NCBI RefSeq assembly: GCF_039525035.1
Contig: NZ_BAAAHE010000050.1
Location: 36,407-70,718 of the forward strand
Direction: 5' to 3'
Length of the DNA: 34,312 nucleotides
Source: Sporichthya brevicatena
GTDB taxonomy: Bacteria; Actinomycetota; Actinomycetes; Sporichthyales; Sporichthyaceae
The notes below the pieces were generated by a model. The model ran no database searches and was not told the origin of the DNA. It worked only from the letters and a program-made list of their open reading frames with translations. How positions within the stretch are numbered: the first letter of the stretch is position 1; each line of letters opens with the position of its first letter. Positions 11,411 to 19,811 of this stretch are shown piece after piece. Both the position numbers and the translations under genes were made by a program.

Positions 11411-13437
11411 ACCTGGGGGAACAGATCCGGGCCGGGGGGCCACGCGTCGTCGGCGCCGTCGGGGCCGTGGTGTTCGCGCTGCTGGCGACGCTGGCGGCCG
11501 GGTTGTACTCGCTGACGGAGTCTCAGGCCGTGGCGTTGGAGGAGTGGATCCCCTCCTCCGCGGTCGCGCCCGACGCCCCGCGGCGATCGAGTGTGCTGGC
11601 CACCGACGGCTCGGTGATCGCGACGTTCGGCGTGCAGGACCGCGTCGACGTCGACCTCACCGACGTCGCCCCGGCGGTGCAGGACGCCGTGCTCGCGATC
11701 GAGGACAACCGCTTCTACGACCACGGCGCCATCGACCCGGTGGGGATGGTGCGCGCACTGACGGCCAACATCGCGGCCGGGGGCGTCGAGGAGGGTGGTT
11801 CGACGCTGACGCAGCAGTACGTCAAGCAGGCGCAGGTCGCGGCCGCCGAGGACGACGACGACGTCAGCCGGGCCACCGAGACGACGATCTCCCGCAAGAT
11901 CCGCGAGATGGGAGCCGCCCTCGCGGTGGAGAGCCGACTCGACAAGGACGAGATCCTCGAGCGCTACCTGAACCTCGTCTACTTCGGCAACGGCGCGTAC
12001 GGCGTTCAGGTCGCCGCCCAACGCTACTTCAGCAAGCCCGCGAAGGACCTGACGCTGGCTCAGAGCGCGCTGCTCGCCGGCATCGTGCGCGCGCCCACCG
12101 CGTACGACCCGATCAAGAACCCGGACAACGCCACGAAGCGCCGCAACGTCGTGCTGACCCGGATGGCCGAGGTCGGCCGGATCAACCGCGAGCAGGCCGA
12201 GGCCGCGAAGGCCGAGCCACTCCGTCTGGAACCGACCCCGCTGCGCCTCGGCTGCGCGGACTCCCCCCACCCGTGGTTCTGCGGCTACGTCGTGGCGGAG
12301 GTCCGCGCGATGAAGAGCCTCGGCAGCTCTCCTGCCGAACGCATGGAGCGACTGTACGAGGGCGGGCTCACGATCCGCTCGACGCTCGACCCCAAGGTTC
12401 AGCAGGCCGCCGAGGCCGCCGTCGACGACCACATCGCGCGCGGTCACGACATCGCGAGCGCGATCGTGATGACCGAACCGGGCACGGGCGCGGTCCGGGC
12501 CGTCGCGATCAACCGGGAGTGGGGCGAGGACACCGACGCCGGCCAGACGACGGTGAACTACGCCCTCGACCGCGACCAGGGCGGCAGCGCCGGGTTCCAG
12601 GCCGGGTCGACGTTCAAGCCGTTCGTCGCCGCCGCGGCACTGAAGAAGGGCATCGAGCCCTCGAAGCGGTTCAGCGCGCCCTCGTCCGTGACCGTCGACG
12701 GATTCACGAACTGTGCGACCGGCCGCACCTATCCGCCCTACAGCGTCGGCAACTACGAGAAGCGCAGCTTCGGCTCGCTCGACCTCGCGTCGGCGACGGC
12801 GAGGTCCGTGAACACCTACTACGTCCAGCTCGCCGAGGAGGTCGGCACCTGCGCGCCCCCGGAGCTCGCCGAGAAGATGGGCGTCCGCCGTGCGGACGGC
12901 GAGGACCTGTCGCGGGTGCCGTCGTTCGTGCTCGGCGTCGACGAGGTCTCGCCGCTGCGGCTGGCCGAGGCGTACGCGACGTTCGCGGCGGACGGCAAGC
13001 ACTGCGCCTCCCGCGCGATTGTCGGCATCACCGAGCCCGACGGGGGTGAGCTCGACGTCCCCGGCCGTGACTGCGACCAGGTGATCCCGAAGGACGTCGC
13101 CCGCGGGGTGACGAAGCTGCTCGAGGGCGTCATCGACGGAGACCTCGACGACCGCACCGGCGCGAAGATGTCCCTCGGCCGCCGCCCGGCCGCCGGCAAG
13201 ACCGGAACGACCAACGACGCAACCGCGGTCTGGTTCGCGGGGTTCACCTCGCGGCTCGCCGCCGCGGTGTGGGCCGGGTACCCCGAGGGGTCCCGCCCGC
13301 TGAAGAACGTCCGCATCGGCGGGCAGCGCTACGAGACCCTGTTCGGCGGCGCGCTGCCCGGACCGATCTGGCGCGACGCGATGCGGGCCGCGCTGAAGGG
13401 CCAGCCGGTCCGGGACCGGGACCAGGCCCGGGATTAG
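11407..13437 (+). CDS. Class A bifunctional penicillin-binding protein
   Basis: Builds peptidoglycan by glycan polymerisation and peptide cross-linking outside the membrane. The 676-residue protein has one N-terminal anchor (about 14-36). The GT51 glycosyltransferase domain shows IEDNRFYDHGAID with catalytic Glu99, GGSTLTQQYVK, RKIREM and YLNLVYFGNGAYGVQVAAQRYF. The transpeptidase domain shows GSTFKPF (active Ser401), SVN at 467-469 and KTGTT at 598-602. There is no PASTA domain. An acidic insert EDDDD follows the TQQ motif. The GTG start overlaps the stop of the upstream membrane protein gene. The 3' end overlaps that of the convergent hydrolase gene, sharing the bases TTAG for both stop codons, so there is no room for a terminator between them. 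Confidence 0.94.
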   Translation: MNLGEQIRAGGPRVVGAVGAVVFALLATLAAGLYSLTESQAVALEEWIPSSAVAPDAPRRSSVLATDGSVIATFGVQDRVDVDLTDVAPAVQDAVLAIEDNRFYDHGAIDPVGMVRALTANIAAGGVEEGGSTLTQQYVKQAQVAAAEDDDDVSRATETTISRKIREMGAALAVESRLDKDEILERYLNLVYFGNGAYGVQVAAQRYFSKPAKDLTLAQSALLAGIVRAPTAYDPIKNPDNATKRRNVVLTRMAEVGRINREQAEAAKAEPLRLEPTPLRLGCADSPHPWFCGYVVAEVRAMKSLGSSPAERMERLYEGGLTIRSTLDPKVQQAAEAAVDDHIARGHDIASAIVMTEPGTGAVRAVAINREWGEDTDAGQTTVNYALDRDQGGSAGFQAGSTFKPFVAAAALKKGIEPSKRFSAPSSVTVDGFTNCATGRTYPPYSVGNYEKRSFGSLDLASATARSVNTYYVQLAEEVGTCAPPELAEKMGVRRADGEDLSRVPSFVLGVDEVSPLRLAEAYATFAADGKHCASRAIVGITEPDGGELDVPGRDCDQVIPKDVARGVTKLLEGVIDGDLDDRTGAKMSLGRRPAAGKTGTTNDATAVWFAGFTSRLAAAVWAGYPEGSRPLKNVRIGGQRYETLFGGALPGPIWRDAMRAALKGQPVRDRDQARD

Positions 13438-14396
13438 GCGCCGATCGTCGCGTCCTCGGCGGGGTCGGGGACGGCGGCGAGGGTCGCCCCGGGGCCGGGC
13501 ATGCCCCGGCCGGTGCGGAGCAGGGTGCGCCACTGGGCGGAGCTGTAGTCGGCGGGCTCGGTGGAGTCGAGGAAGTCGCGGAGCACGGCGAGGAAACGCT
13601 CCGGATCGGTGTGGTGCGGGAAGTGCCCGGCGTCGGGAAAGATCTCCAGCCGGCTGCCCGGCATCGCCTCGTGCACGAGGTGGGCCTGGTCGACGGGGAT
13701 GATCGCGTCCCGCGCACCCCAGATCAGCAGCGTCGGCATGCCCTCGGCGAGGTAGCAGCGGTCGAGCATCGTGATGACCTGGCCGCGGCGGTCGACGGCG
13801 GCGCGCAGCGTCCGCAGGAACGCGCTCCGCGCCGGTGAGTCGGGCAGCGCGTCGAACAGCCGCATCAGGTCACCGGCGTCCCGCCCGAGGTCGGTGTCGA
13901 GCCACCGCAGCAGCGTGAGCCCGACGGACCCGACCGTCTTGACCCCGGGCATGCGCAGCACCGGCAGGAAGGTCTCGACGCCGGGCGTCGCGACCAGGTG
14001 GAACAGCGGGTGCGTCTTCGGCCCGACCCCGCCGGTGCACACGAGCACGAGGCGCTCGCAGCGCTCGGGGAACTGGTAGGCGAACTGCATCGCGACCCCG
14101 CCGCCGAGCGAGTGCCCGCACACGGTGACGCGGTCGAGGTCGAGGACGCTGATCAGGTCGCGCATCCCGCAGGCGAAGGCGGCGATCGAGTAGTCCGCCC
14201 GGGGCCGGTCGGACCGGCCGTGACCGAGCAGGTCCGGGGCGATGACGGTGTAGTGCTCGGCGAGTTCGTCGATCACCGTGTCCCAGGTGTCGGAGCTGTC
14301 GCCGATGCCGTGGATCAGCAGCAGGGGCGGGCCGCTTCCGGCCATGCGGAACGCGCGGCGGTACCCGTGGACGGTGACGTACGAGATCGGGGGCAC
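13434..14396 (-). CDS. Alpha/beta-fold hydrolase
   Basis: A 320-residue serine hydrolase of the alpha/beta fold. Visible motifs are the oxyanion HGIGDSSDTW, the DLLGHGRSDRP segment, the nucleophile elbow CGHSLGGG, the acid-containing strand LIWGARDAIIP, and the catalytic His in AGHFPHHT. The cap region is short. The substrate cannot be read from sequence; esterase, lipase or C-C hydrolase activity are all possible. No signal peptide is visible, so it is probably cytoplasmic. The C-terminal 40 residues after the last catalytic His are a Pro/Ala-rich tail. It is convergent with the PBP gene, overlapping by 4 bases, and lies downstream of the second lysozyme-like gene on the same strand, 77 bases away. 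Confidence 0.9.
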   Translation of the reverse strand: MPPISYVTVHGYRRAFRMAGSGPPLLLIHGIGDSSDTWDTVIDELAEHYTVIAPDLLGHGRSDRPRADYSIAAFACGMRDLISVLDLDRVTVCGHSLGGGVAMQFAYQFPERCERLVLVCTGGVGPKTHPLFHLVATPGVETFLPVLRMPGVKTVGSVGLTLLRWLDTDLGRDAGDLMRLFDALPDSPARSAFLRTLRAAVDRRGQVITMLDRCYLAEGMPTLLIWGARDAIIPVDQAHLVHEAMPGSRLEIFPDAGHFPHHTDPERFLAVLRDFLDSTEPADYSSAQWRTLLRTGRGMPGPGATLAAVPDPAEDATIGA

Positions 14397-14473
14397 GGCC
14401 GGAGCGTGCCAGCGCGCTTTTCCCGGACCGGGACTCCCGCGTTAACTCCAGGTAACCGAGCTCAGCGACTGCC

Positions 14474-15580
14474 TCAGGTGCTGCGCAGCGGGGTGCAGTT
14501 GAGCTCCTCGACCGGGACCTTCAGGACCGAGCTGACGAGCTGCGCGGCCATCCGCTCCCACCGGGCGTAGGCGGAGGGGAACGCGGAGACCTGGACGTCC
14601 TGGGCGGCGACGGTCAGCGGCAGGCGCTGCCAGCCGCGGACCTCCTTGAGCTCGGTGTAGAACTTCCGCGCCGAGTAGTACGGGTCCGTCACCTGCGAGT
14701 AGCTCCCCCAGCCCGCCGACGGGCGCTGCTGGAACAGGCCGGCCGAGTCGAGGTGCCCGCCGCGGAGGTTCTTCAGGTACGACTCCTGCAGCGCGGTCGC
14801 GATCGCGATCACCGCGGCCCGCGGGGGCAGGCCCATCCGCTGGGCGACGTCGATGATGATCCGCGCATTGCGCTGCTGCTCGGCGTTCAGCTTCTCGTTC
14901 TTCTGCGCGTACGGGTTGTAGCCGCAGGCGCGCTGCAGGGCCGCGAGGCGCTGGGCCGCCGCGAGGGCCAGCCGCTCGTCCCGCAGGGCCTTCGCGCGGG
15001 CCCGGGCCTGGTTCGCGGCCTTGGACCCCAGGACGGCCCGCATCTGGTCGCGCGTCGCGCGCTCGGGGACGACGACCCGCTGGACCTCGGAGGCGCCGCC
15101 GACACCGGCCACGGACTCCAGGGCGACGCCGCCGGAGCTCCCCCCGACCCCGTGCAGGGTCACGCCGCCGACGGCGGTCACCGCCACCGCCGCGCCGGCC
15201 GCCGCCGGGACCGCGATCGGCATCCGGCGTTTCGGCGCCCGGCGGTGACCGCGGGGCCGGGGCGCGGGCTCGGTGTGGATCTCGGCGTGGATCCGGGGGT
15301 GGACCTCGGCGTGGACCACGTCGACCGGCACGACGGCCGGGGGTTCGGGGATGCTCGGCGCTCGATGGCGGCCACCACGGGGCGGTGCCGGACTCAGCGA
15401 CGGACTCGACAACGGACTCGACGACGGACTCGGCGACGGAGCGTCAGCGGGCGGGCGCGGAGCGCGGCGACGGCCGGTCGCGCCCGGGAGACTTTCGCCC
15501 GGCGACTCCACAGCTCCCGCGGGAGCAGCGTCCGGGGCGCACGTTTCGGTTCCGCCGAGAGGGCGGGCGTGACGGCCCAT
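14474..15580 (-). CDS. Secreted lysozyme-like (transglycosylase-like) protein, paralogue 2
   Basis: A 368-residue paralogue of the protein at 8765-9679. The N-terminal 120 residues are low in complexity: a Ser/Pro stretch (SPSPSSSPLSSPSLSP, about 49-64) and a His/Glu repeat (HAEVHPRIHAEIH, 90-102), followed by RRAPKRR and a hydrophobic segment at about 121-141 that is a signal or anchor. The C-terminal domain (219-362) repeats the paralogue's motifs: ACGYNP, MGLPPRAAVIAIATALQES (candidate catalytic Glu266), HLDSAGLFQQRPSAGWG and PLTVAAQDVQVSAFP. Cys219 and Cys362 bracket it. A coiled-coil-like Ala/Arg helix (QARARAKALRDERLALAAAQ) precedes the domain. The ATG at 15580 follows AAAAAGG by one base, an unusual ribosome-binding arrangement, so the start is uncertain. 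Confidence 0.78.
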   Translation of the reverse strand: MGRHARPLGGTETCAPDAAPAGAVESPGESLPGATGRRRAPRPPADAPSPSPSSSPLSSPSLSPAPPRGGRHRAPSIPEPPAVVPVDVVHAEVHPRIHAEIHTEPAPRPRGHRRAPKRRMPIAVPAAAGAAVAVTAVGGVTLHGVGGSSGGVALESVAGVGGASEVQRVVVPERATRDQMRAVLGSKAANQARARAKALRDERLALAAAQRLAALQRACGYNPYAQKNEKLNAEQQRNARIIIDVAQRMGLPPRAAVIAIATALQESYLKNLRGGHLDSAGLFQQRPSAGWGSYSQVTDPYYSARKFYTELKEVRGWQRLPLTVAAQDVQVSAFPSAYARWERMAAQLVSSVLKVPVEELNCTPLRST

Positions 15581-15633
15581 ACCTTTTTCTACGGGCGACA
15601 GCGGCCTACCCCTCCCATCGGCAGGGCCAGGTT

Positions 15634-15659
15634 GGGAAAGGCCTTGGTAAGGCCGTCCC
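15634..15659 (-). promoter_or_regulatory. Hairpin in the leader of lysozyme-like gene 2
   Basis: In the 168 bases between pth and the lysozyme-like gene, GGCCTT and AAGGCC pair around a 3-base loop and are extended by GGGA/TCCC across an asymmetric internal loop. A 12-base palindrome, GTCGTCGACGAC, lies upstream at 15694-15705. These may be pth terminator or leader elements. No known riboswitch class was recognised. Confidence 0.4.
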
Positions 15660-15748
15660 GACGAGTCCCGACATGTCCACCGGCATCGACACCGTCGTCG
15701 ACGACACAACGCCCGGGCTCGTACCCCACCCTGCGGGGGTCCGAAACG

Positions 15749-16330
15749 TCACGAATTGAACGTATTTTGCGTTCGCTCGAGACCCTCGCGGACGAGCATC
15801 TCGACCGCGTCGGCGCAGCGGTCGAGCTCCAGGTCCAGGTCCTTGCGCTCGGCGGCGGAGAAGTCGCGCAGGACGTAGGCCGCGGGGTCCATGCGCCCCG
15901 GCGGCCGGTCGATGCCGAACCGGATCCGGTGGTAGTCGCCGGTCCCGAGCGAGCGGCGGATCGACTTCAGCCCGTTGTGGCCGTTGTCGCCGCCCCCGAA
16001 CTTGGCCCGGAGGGCGGCGAACGGCAGGTCGAGCTCGTCGTGGATCACGACCAGGCGCTCGGGCGGGACGTCGTAGTACTTGCACAACCCCGAGACCGGG
16101 CCGCCGGACTCGTTCATGTACGACCGCGGACGGGCGAGCACGACGGGCGGCCCACCCGGGCCGCCCAACCGCGTCTCGGCGACGTCCGCACGCGCCTTGT
16201 GGGCCTTGAACGACGAGCGGTTGCGCTCGGCCAGGGTCTCGACGACGAGGAACCCGACGTTGTGCCGGTTCGCGACGTACTCCGGCCCGGGATTCCCCAG
16301 GCCGACGACGAGCCAGCGGTCCTCGGACAT
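15749..16330 (-). CDS. pth: Peptidyl-tRNA hydrolase
   Basis: Pth releases tRNA from peptidyl-tRNA that drops off the ribosome. The 193-residue length is normal. Characteristic segments are [20 protein letters not shown] with catalytic His23, [13 protein letters not shown], the HDELDLP loop with the conserved Asp, and [14 protein letters not shown] followed by [11 protein letters not shown]. It lies 30 bases downstream of rplY on the same strand, an arrangement conserved in many bacteria, so co-transcription with the L25 gene is likely. The ATG at 16330 gives the expected N-terminus; the ribosome binding site is weak. Confidence 0.97.
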   Translation of the reverse strand: MSEDRWLVVGLGNPGPEYVANRHNVGFLVVETLAERNRSSFKAHKARADVAETRLGGPGGPPVVLARPRSYMNESGGPVSGLCKYYDVPPERLVVIHDELDLPFAALRAKFGGGDNGHNGLKSIRRSLGTGDYHRIRFGIDRPPGRMDPAAYVLRDFSAAERKDLDLELDRCADAVEMLVREGLERTQNTFNS

Positions 16331-16360
16331 GCCGGCGGCCGTGCGGGAGAGCTCGCCGAA

Positions 16361-16999
16361 CTACTCGGCGGCCTCGGCGGGGGCGTCGCCCTCGGTCTCG
16401 GCCGCAGCCTCGGCCGCGGGGGCGGCACCCTCGGCCGCCTCCTCGCCCTCCGGCTCGGCGGCGACGGGCACCGGGATGATGTTGACCGCGAGGTGCTCGG
16501 GGTCGGTGACGAGCTCGACACCGGTCGGCAGGTCGATCTCCTTGGCGAGGATCTGCGAGCCGATCGGGCGGTCGGTGATGTCGACGTCGAACGCCGTCGG
16601 GATGTGGGTGGCCTCGGCCATCACCTCGAGGGTGTTGAGCTCCTGGGCGACCATGGCGTCCGGAACCGGCTCACCGATGACGTTGAGGGCGACCTCGACC
16701 TTGACCTTCTCGCCGCGCTTCACGATGAGCAGGTCGACGTGCTCGAGCACGCCCTTGATCGGGTCCCGCTGGACGTCCTTCGGGATCGCGAGCTCGTTCT
16801 TGCCGTCCAGGTCGATGGAGAGCAGGACGTTCGCCGTCTTGAGGGCGAGCATCAGGTCGTGGCCGGGCAGCGTGATGTGCTTCGGGTCCTGACCGTGCCC
16901 GTAGAGGACGCCCGGGACCTTGTGGTCGCGGCGGATCCGCCGGGCGGCGCCCTTGCCGAACTCGCTGCGCGACTCGGCGCTGATCTTGACCTCGGCCAC
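16361..16999 (-). CDS. rplY: 50S ribosomal protein L25 (general stress protein Ctc type)
   Basis: Binds 5S rRNA in the large ribosomal subunit. At 212 residues it is the long, two-domain TL5/CTC form. The N-terminal 5S rRNA-binding beta barrel carries SRSEFGKGAARRIRRDHKVP and VLYGHGQDPKHI. The C-terminal domain carries GEPVPDAMVAQELNTLEV and ITDRPIGSQI. It ends in an Ala/Glu-rich acidic tail (about 185-212) typical of actinobacterial versions. The GTG start has GAGGAG 7 bases upstream. It sits between prs and pth, the usual actinobacterial order. The 187 bases upstream hold the prs terminator candidates and presumably its promoter. Confidence 0.96.
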   Translation of the reverse strand: MAEVKISAESRSEFGKGAARRIRRDHKVPGVLYGHGQDPKHITLPGHDLMLALKTANVLLSIDLDGKNELAIPKDVQRDPIKGVLEHVDLLIVKRGEKVKVEVALNVIGEPVPDAMVAQELNTLEVMAEATHIPTAFDVDITDRPIGSQILAKEIDLPTGVELVTDPEHLAVNIIPVPVAAEPEGEEAAEGAAPAAEAAAETEGDAPAEAAE

Positions 17000-17070
17000 G
17001 GTGGAACTCCTCTTTCACATGCGAACGTCGAACGTGTTTCTCACGTACGGGCGGTGGGTCGATGCTCGAC

Positions 17071-17095
17071 GTGGGCGCGGCAAGCGCGGGCCCAC
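17071..17095 (-). terminator. Hairpin between prs and rplY
   Basis: GTGGGC and GCCCAC pair, extended by an inner GCG/CGC, about 92-116 bases beyond the prs stop. There is no T-tract. It is a plausible factor-independent terminator or rplY leader structure. Confidence 0.35.
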
Positions 17096-17157
17096 GGAGG
17101 ACCGTACTCGCCGTCGATCACGGAGTCCCTACCCCCAAGAGCGGGTGGTCTCCCTCG

Positions 17158-17170
17158 CCGGGCAACCCGG
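17158..17170 (-). terminator. Short hairpin just past prs
   Basis: CCGGG and CCCGG form a 5-bp stem with a triloop 17-29 bases after the prs stop codon. It is a weak terminator candidate without a T-tract. Confidence 0.35.
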
Positions 17171-17186
17171 GAAGCCTACCGGACGC

Positions 17187-18164
17187 TCAGCCCTGGCCCT
17201 CGAAGAGGCTGGTGACGGAGCCGTCGTCGAAGACCTCGCGGATCGCGCGGGCGATCAGCGGGGCGATCGAGAGCACCGTGAGCTTGTCGAACCGGCGCTC
17301 CTCCTCGATGGGGAGCGTGTTGGTGACGACGACCTCGGAGATCCGGGAGTTCTTGAGCCGGTCCACGGCGGGGCCGGACAGGATCGCGTGGGTCGCGGCG
17401 ACGATGACGTCGGCGGCGCCGTTCTCGAACAGGGCGTCGGCGGCCTGGGTGATGGTGCCGGCGGTGTCGATCATGTCGTCGACGAGCACGCAGGTGCGGC
17501 CCTCGACCTCACCGACGACCTCGTGGACCTTGACCTGGTTGGGCACGTTCGGGTCGCGGCGCTTGTGGACGATCGCCAGCGGGCAGCCGAGACGGTCGGT
17601 CCACATGTCGGCGACGCGGACGCGGCCGGCGTCCGGGGAGACGACCGTCAGACGGTTGCGGTCGACGCGGTTGCCGACGTAGCGCGTCAGCAGCGGCAGC
17701 GCGAACAGGTGGTCGACGGGGCCGTCGAAGAAGCCCTGGATCTGCGCGGTGTGCAGGTCGACGGAGATCAGGCGGTCGGCGCCGGCGGTGCGGAACAGGT
17801 CCGCGATCAGGCGGGCCGAGATCGGCTCGCGGCCGCGGTGCTTCTTGTCCTGGCGGGAGTAGCCGTAGAACGGCATCACGACGGTGATGCGCTTGGCCGA
17901 GGCGCGCTTGAGCGCGTCGACCATGATCAGCTGCTCCATGATCGCCTGGTTGATCGGCGTCGCGTGGCTCTGGATCACGAAGGTGTCCGCGCCACGGACC
18001 GACTCCTGGAACCGCACGTAGATCTCGCCGTTGGCGAAGTCGAGCGCGGTCGTCGGGGTCGGCTCGATACCGAGTTCCGAGGCGATCTCCTCGGTCAGTT
18101 CGGGGTAGGCGCGGCCCCCCATGACGAGCAGCTTCCGCTCGCCGGTGGTCGTGATACCCGTCAT
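17187..18164 (-). CDS. prs: Ribose-phosphate pyrophosphokinase (PRPP synthetase)
   Basis: Makes phosphoribosyl pyrophosphate from ribose 5-phosphate and ATP for purine, pyrimidine, His, Trp and NAD synthesis. At 325 residues it is a class I enzyme. Motifs include FANGEIYVRFQESVRGAD, YGYSRQDKKHRGREPIS (the flexible ATP-binding part), VDLHTAQIQGFFD (divalent metal site), VVSPDAGRVRVAD, the catalytic KRRDP loop and VLVDDMIDTAGTI, the PRPP-binding loop. The ATG has GGAGGAG 7 bases upstream. It lies 95 bases after glmU on the same strand; the glmU-prs pair is conserved and links UDP-GlcNAc and PRPP supply. Confidence 0.97.
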   Translation of the reverse strand: MTGITTTGERKLLVMGGRAYPELTEEIASELGIEPTPTTALDFANGEIYVRFQESVRGADTFVIQSHATPINQAIMEQLIMVDALKRASAKRITVVMPFYGYSRQDKKHRGREPISARLIADLFRTAGADRLISVDLHTAQIQGFFDGPVDHLFALPLLTRYVGNRVDRNRLTVVSPDAGRVRVADMWTDRLGCPLAIVHKRRDPNVPNQVKVHEVVGEVEGRTCVLVDDMIDTAGTITQAADALFENGAADVIVAATHAILSGPAVDRLKNSRISEVVVTNTLPIEEERRFDKLTVLSIAPLIARAIREVFDDGSVTSLFEGQG

Positions 18165-18259
18165 GGGTCTGCTCCTCCGGGGGCCCTGGCGTCAGATGCG
18201 GTGGGGACGCTAGGCAGCAGTGTCCTTCATGTCGGGTTCATCGCGCGAATCGGGGGACG

Positions 18260-19699
18260 TCAGGACCCGTTCTGCTCCCGGGCCTCGCGGGCCGCCGCGG
18301 CCGCCTTCGCCGACTTCGAGTCCGGGCGCTTGCGCTCGACCCAGCCCTCGACGTTGCGCTGCTTGCCGCGGGCGACGGCCATCGCCCCGGGCGGGACGTC
18401 GGAGGTGATCACCGACCCGGCCGCGACGTACGCCCCGTCGTTCACCGTGACCGGCGCGACGAGCATGGTGTCGCAGCCCACGAACGCGTGGTCGCCGACC
18501 TTGGTGCGGCTCTTGGTCTGCCCGTCGTAATTCACGAAGATCGTCGCCGCGCCGATGTTGGTGCCGTCGCCGATGTCACCGTCGCCGACGTAGGACAGGT
18601 GCGGGATCTTCGAGCCGATGCCGAGGTTGGAGTTCTTGACCTCGCAGAACGCGCCGACCTTGCTCCTGGCGGCCAGCGTCGTGCCGGGGCGCAGGAACGT
18701 GAACGGGCCGGTCGAGACGCCGGGCCCGATCTCGACGTCGGTCGCGTGGGTCGCCAGGACCTTCGCGTCCTCCCCCACCTCGACGTCGGTCAGCGTCGTG
18801 TTCGGGCCGACGACGGCGCCGGCGGCGATCCGCGTCCGGCCGTGCAGCTGCGTGTTCGGGGCGAGCGTGACGTCCGGGGCGAGGGTGACCTCGACGTCGA
18901 TCCAGGTCGTCGCGGGGTCGACGATCGTGACGCCGGCCCGCATCCAGTGTTCGCAGACCCGGTCGTTGAGCAGCCGACGCAGGTGCGCGAGCTGGACGCG
19001 GTCGTTGATCCCGTGGATCTCGTTGAAGTCCTCGGCCGGCAGCGCGCCGACGCGGTGGCCGTCGGTGCGCAGGATCTCGAGGGTGTCGGTGAGGTACTCC
19101 TCGCCCTGGCTGTTGTCGGTGCGCAGGCGGCCGAGCGCGTCCCGCAGCAGCGCGCCGTCGAAGGCGTAGATGCCGGAGTTGATCTCGGCGATCGCACGCT
19201 GGGCGTCGGTCGCGTCGCGGTGCTCGACGATCGCGGTGACCGCCCCGCTGTCGTCGCGCACCATGCGGCCGTAGCCGGTGGGGTCCGGGACGATCGCGGT
19301 GAGCACGGTCGCGGCGTTGCCCTCCGCGGCGTGGTGGTCGAGCAGGGCCTGCAGGGTCTCGGTGCGCAGCAGCGGCACGTCGCCGCAGACGACGAGGACG
19401 GTCCCGGTGACGTCGGGCGCGGCCTCGGTCAGGGCGATGCGCACCGCGTGGCCCGTCCCGTTGCGCGGCTCCTGGACGACGGGCACCGCGGCGGCGTCGA
19501 TCTCGCCGAGGTGCGCGGTGACCAGTTCGCGGCCGGAGCCGACGACGACGATCACGCGCTCGGGGTCGGTGCCCCGGGCGGCGGCGAGGGCGTGTCCGAC
19601 GAGCGACCGGCCCCCGAGGGTGTGCATCACCTTCGGGGTCGACGACTTCATCCGGGTGCCTTCGCCGGCGGCGAGCACGATCACGGCGGCGGGCTTCAC
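18260..19699 (-). CDS. glmU: Bifunctional GlmU (GlcNAc-1-P uridyltransferase / GlcN-1-P acetyltransferase)
   Basis: Makes UDP-GlcNAc, the entry point of peptidoglycan precursor synthesis, in the cytoplasm. At 479 residues it has full length. The N-terminal pyrophosphorylase domain (to about residue 230) shows VLAAGEGTRMKSSTPKVMH, VVQEPRNGTGHAV and VCGDVPLL. The C-terminal left-handed beta helix, made of hexapeptide repeats, carries TGPFTFLRPGTTL, VGAFCEVKNS, HLSYVGDGDIG and GAATIFVNYDGQTK, the acetyltransferase active-site region. A polar Ala/Lys tail follows. The GTG start has GGAGGA about 3-4 bases upstream. It lies 26 bases downstream of tRNA-Gln on the same strand, an order conserved in actinobacteria. 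Confidence 0.97.
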   Translation of the reverse strand: MKPAAVIVLAAGEGTRMKSSTPKVMHTLGGRSLVGHALAAARGTDPERVIVVVGSGRELVTAHLGEIDAAAVPVVQEPRNGTGHAVRIALTEAAPDVTGTVLVVCGDVPLLRTETLQALLDHHAAEGNAATVLTAIVPDPTGYGRMVRDDSGAVTAIVEHRDATDAQRAIAEINSGIYAFDGALLRDALGRLRTDNSQGEEYLTDTLEILRTDGHRVGALPAEDFNEIHGINDRVQLAHLRRLLNDRVCEHWMRAGVTIVDPATTWIDVEVTLAPDVTLAPNTQLHGRTRIAAGAVVGPNTTLTDVEVGEDAKVLATHATDVEIGPGVSTGPFTFLRPGTTLAARSKVGAFCEVKNSNLGIGSKIPHLSYVGDGDIGDGTNIGAATIFVNYDGQTKSRTKVGDHAFVGCDTMLVAPVTVNDGAYVAAGSVITSDVPPGAMAVARGKQRNVEGWVERKRPDSKSAKAAAAAREAREQNGS

Positions 19700-19725
19700 G
19701 GGTCCTCCAGCGTCCGGTCGACTTG

Positions 19726-19796
19726 CTCCCGGGGGAGGATTCGAACCCCCATAAAGCGGACCAAAACCGCTTGTCCTGCCCTTAGACGACCCGGGA
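19726..19796 (-). tRNA. tRNA-Gln (anticodon UUG)
   Basis: A 71-base cloverleaf on the minus strand. The acceptor stem TCCCGGG pairs with CCCGGGA, and the discriminator is G. The anticodon stem AGCGG/CCGCT closes the 7-base loop TTTTGGT, giving anticodon TTG. The T arm is GGGGG-TTCGAAT-CCTCC with one wobble pair. The 3' CCA is not encoded. Only 15 bases separate it from the TetR stop upstream, so it may be transcribed with that gene; glmU follows 26 bases later. Confidence 0.95.
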
Positions 19797-19811
19797 TCGG
19801 CAGAGGTGAGG

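Noticed and set aside
15581..15748. c-di-AMP riboswitch in the leader of lysozyme-like gene 2
   Set aside because: Only short hairpins are present, and the conserved ydaO core blocks could not be found on either strand.
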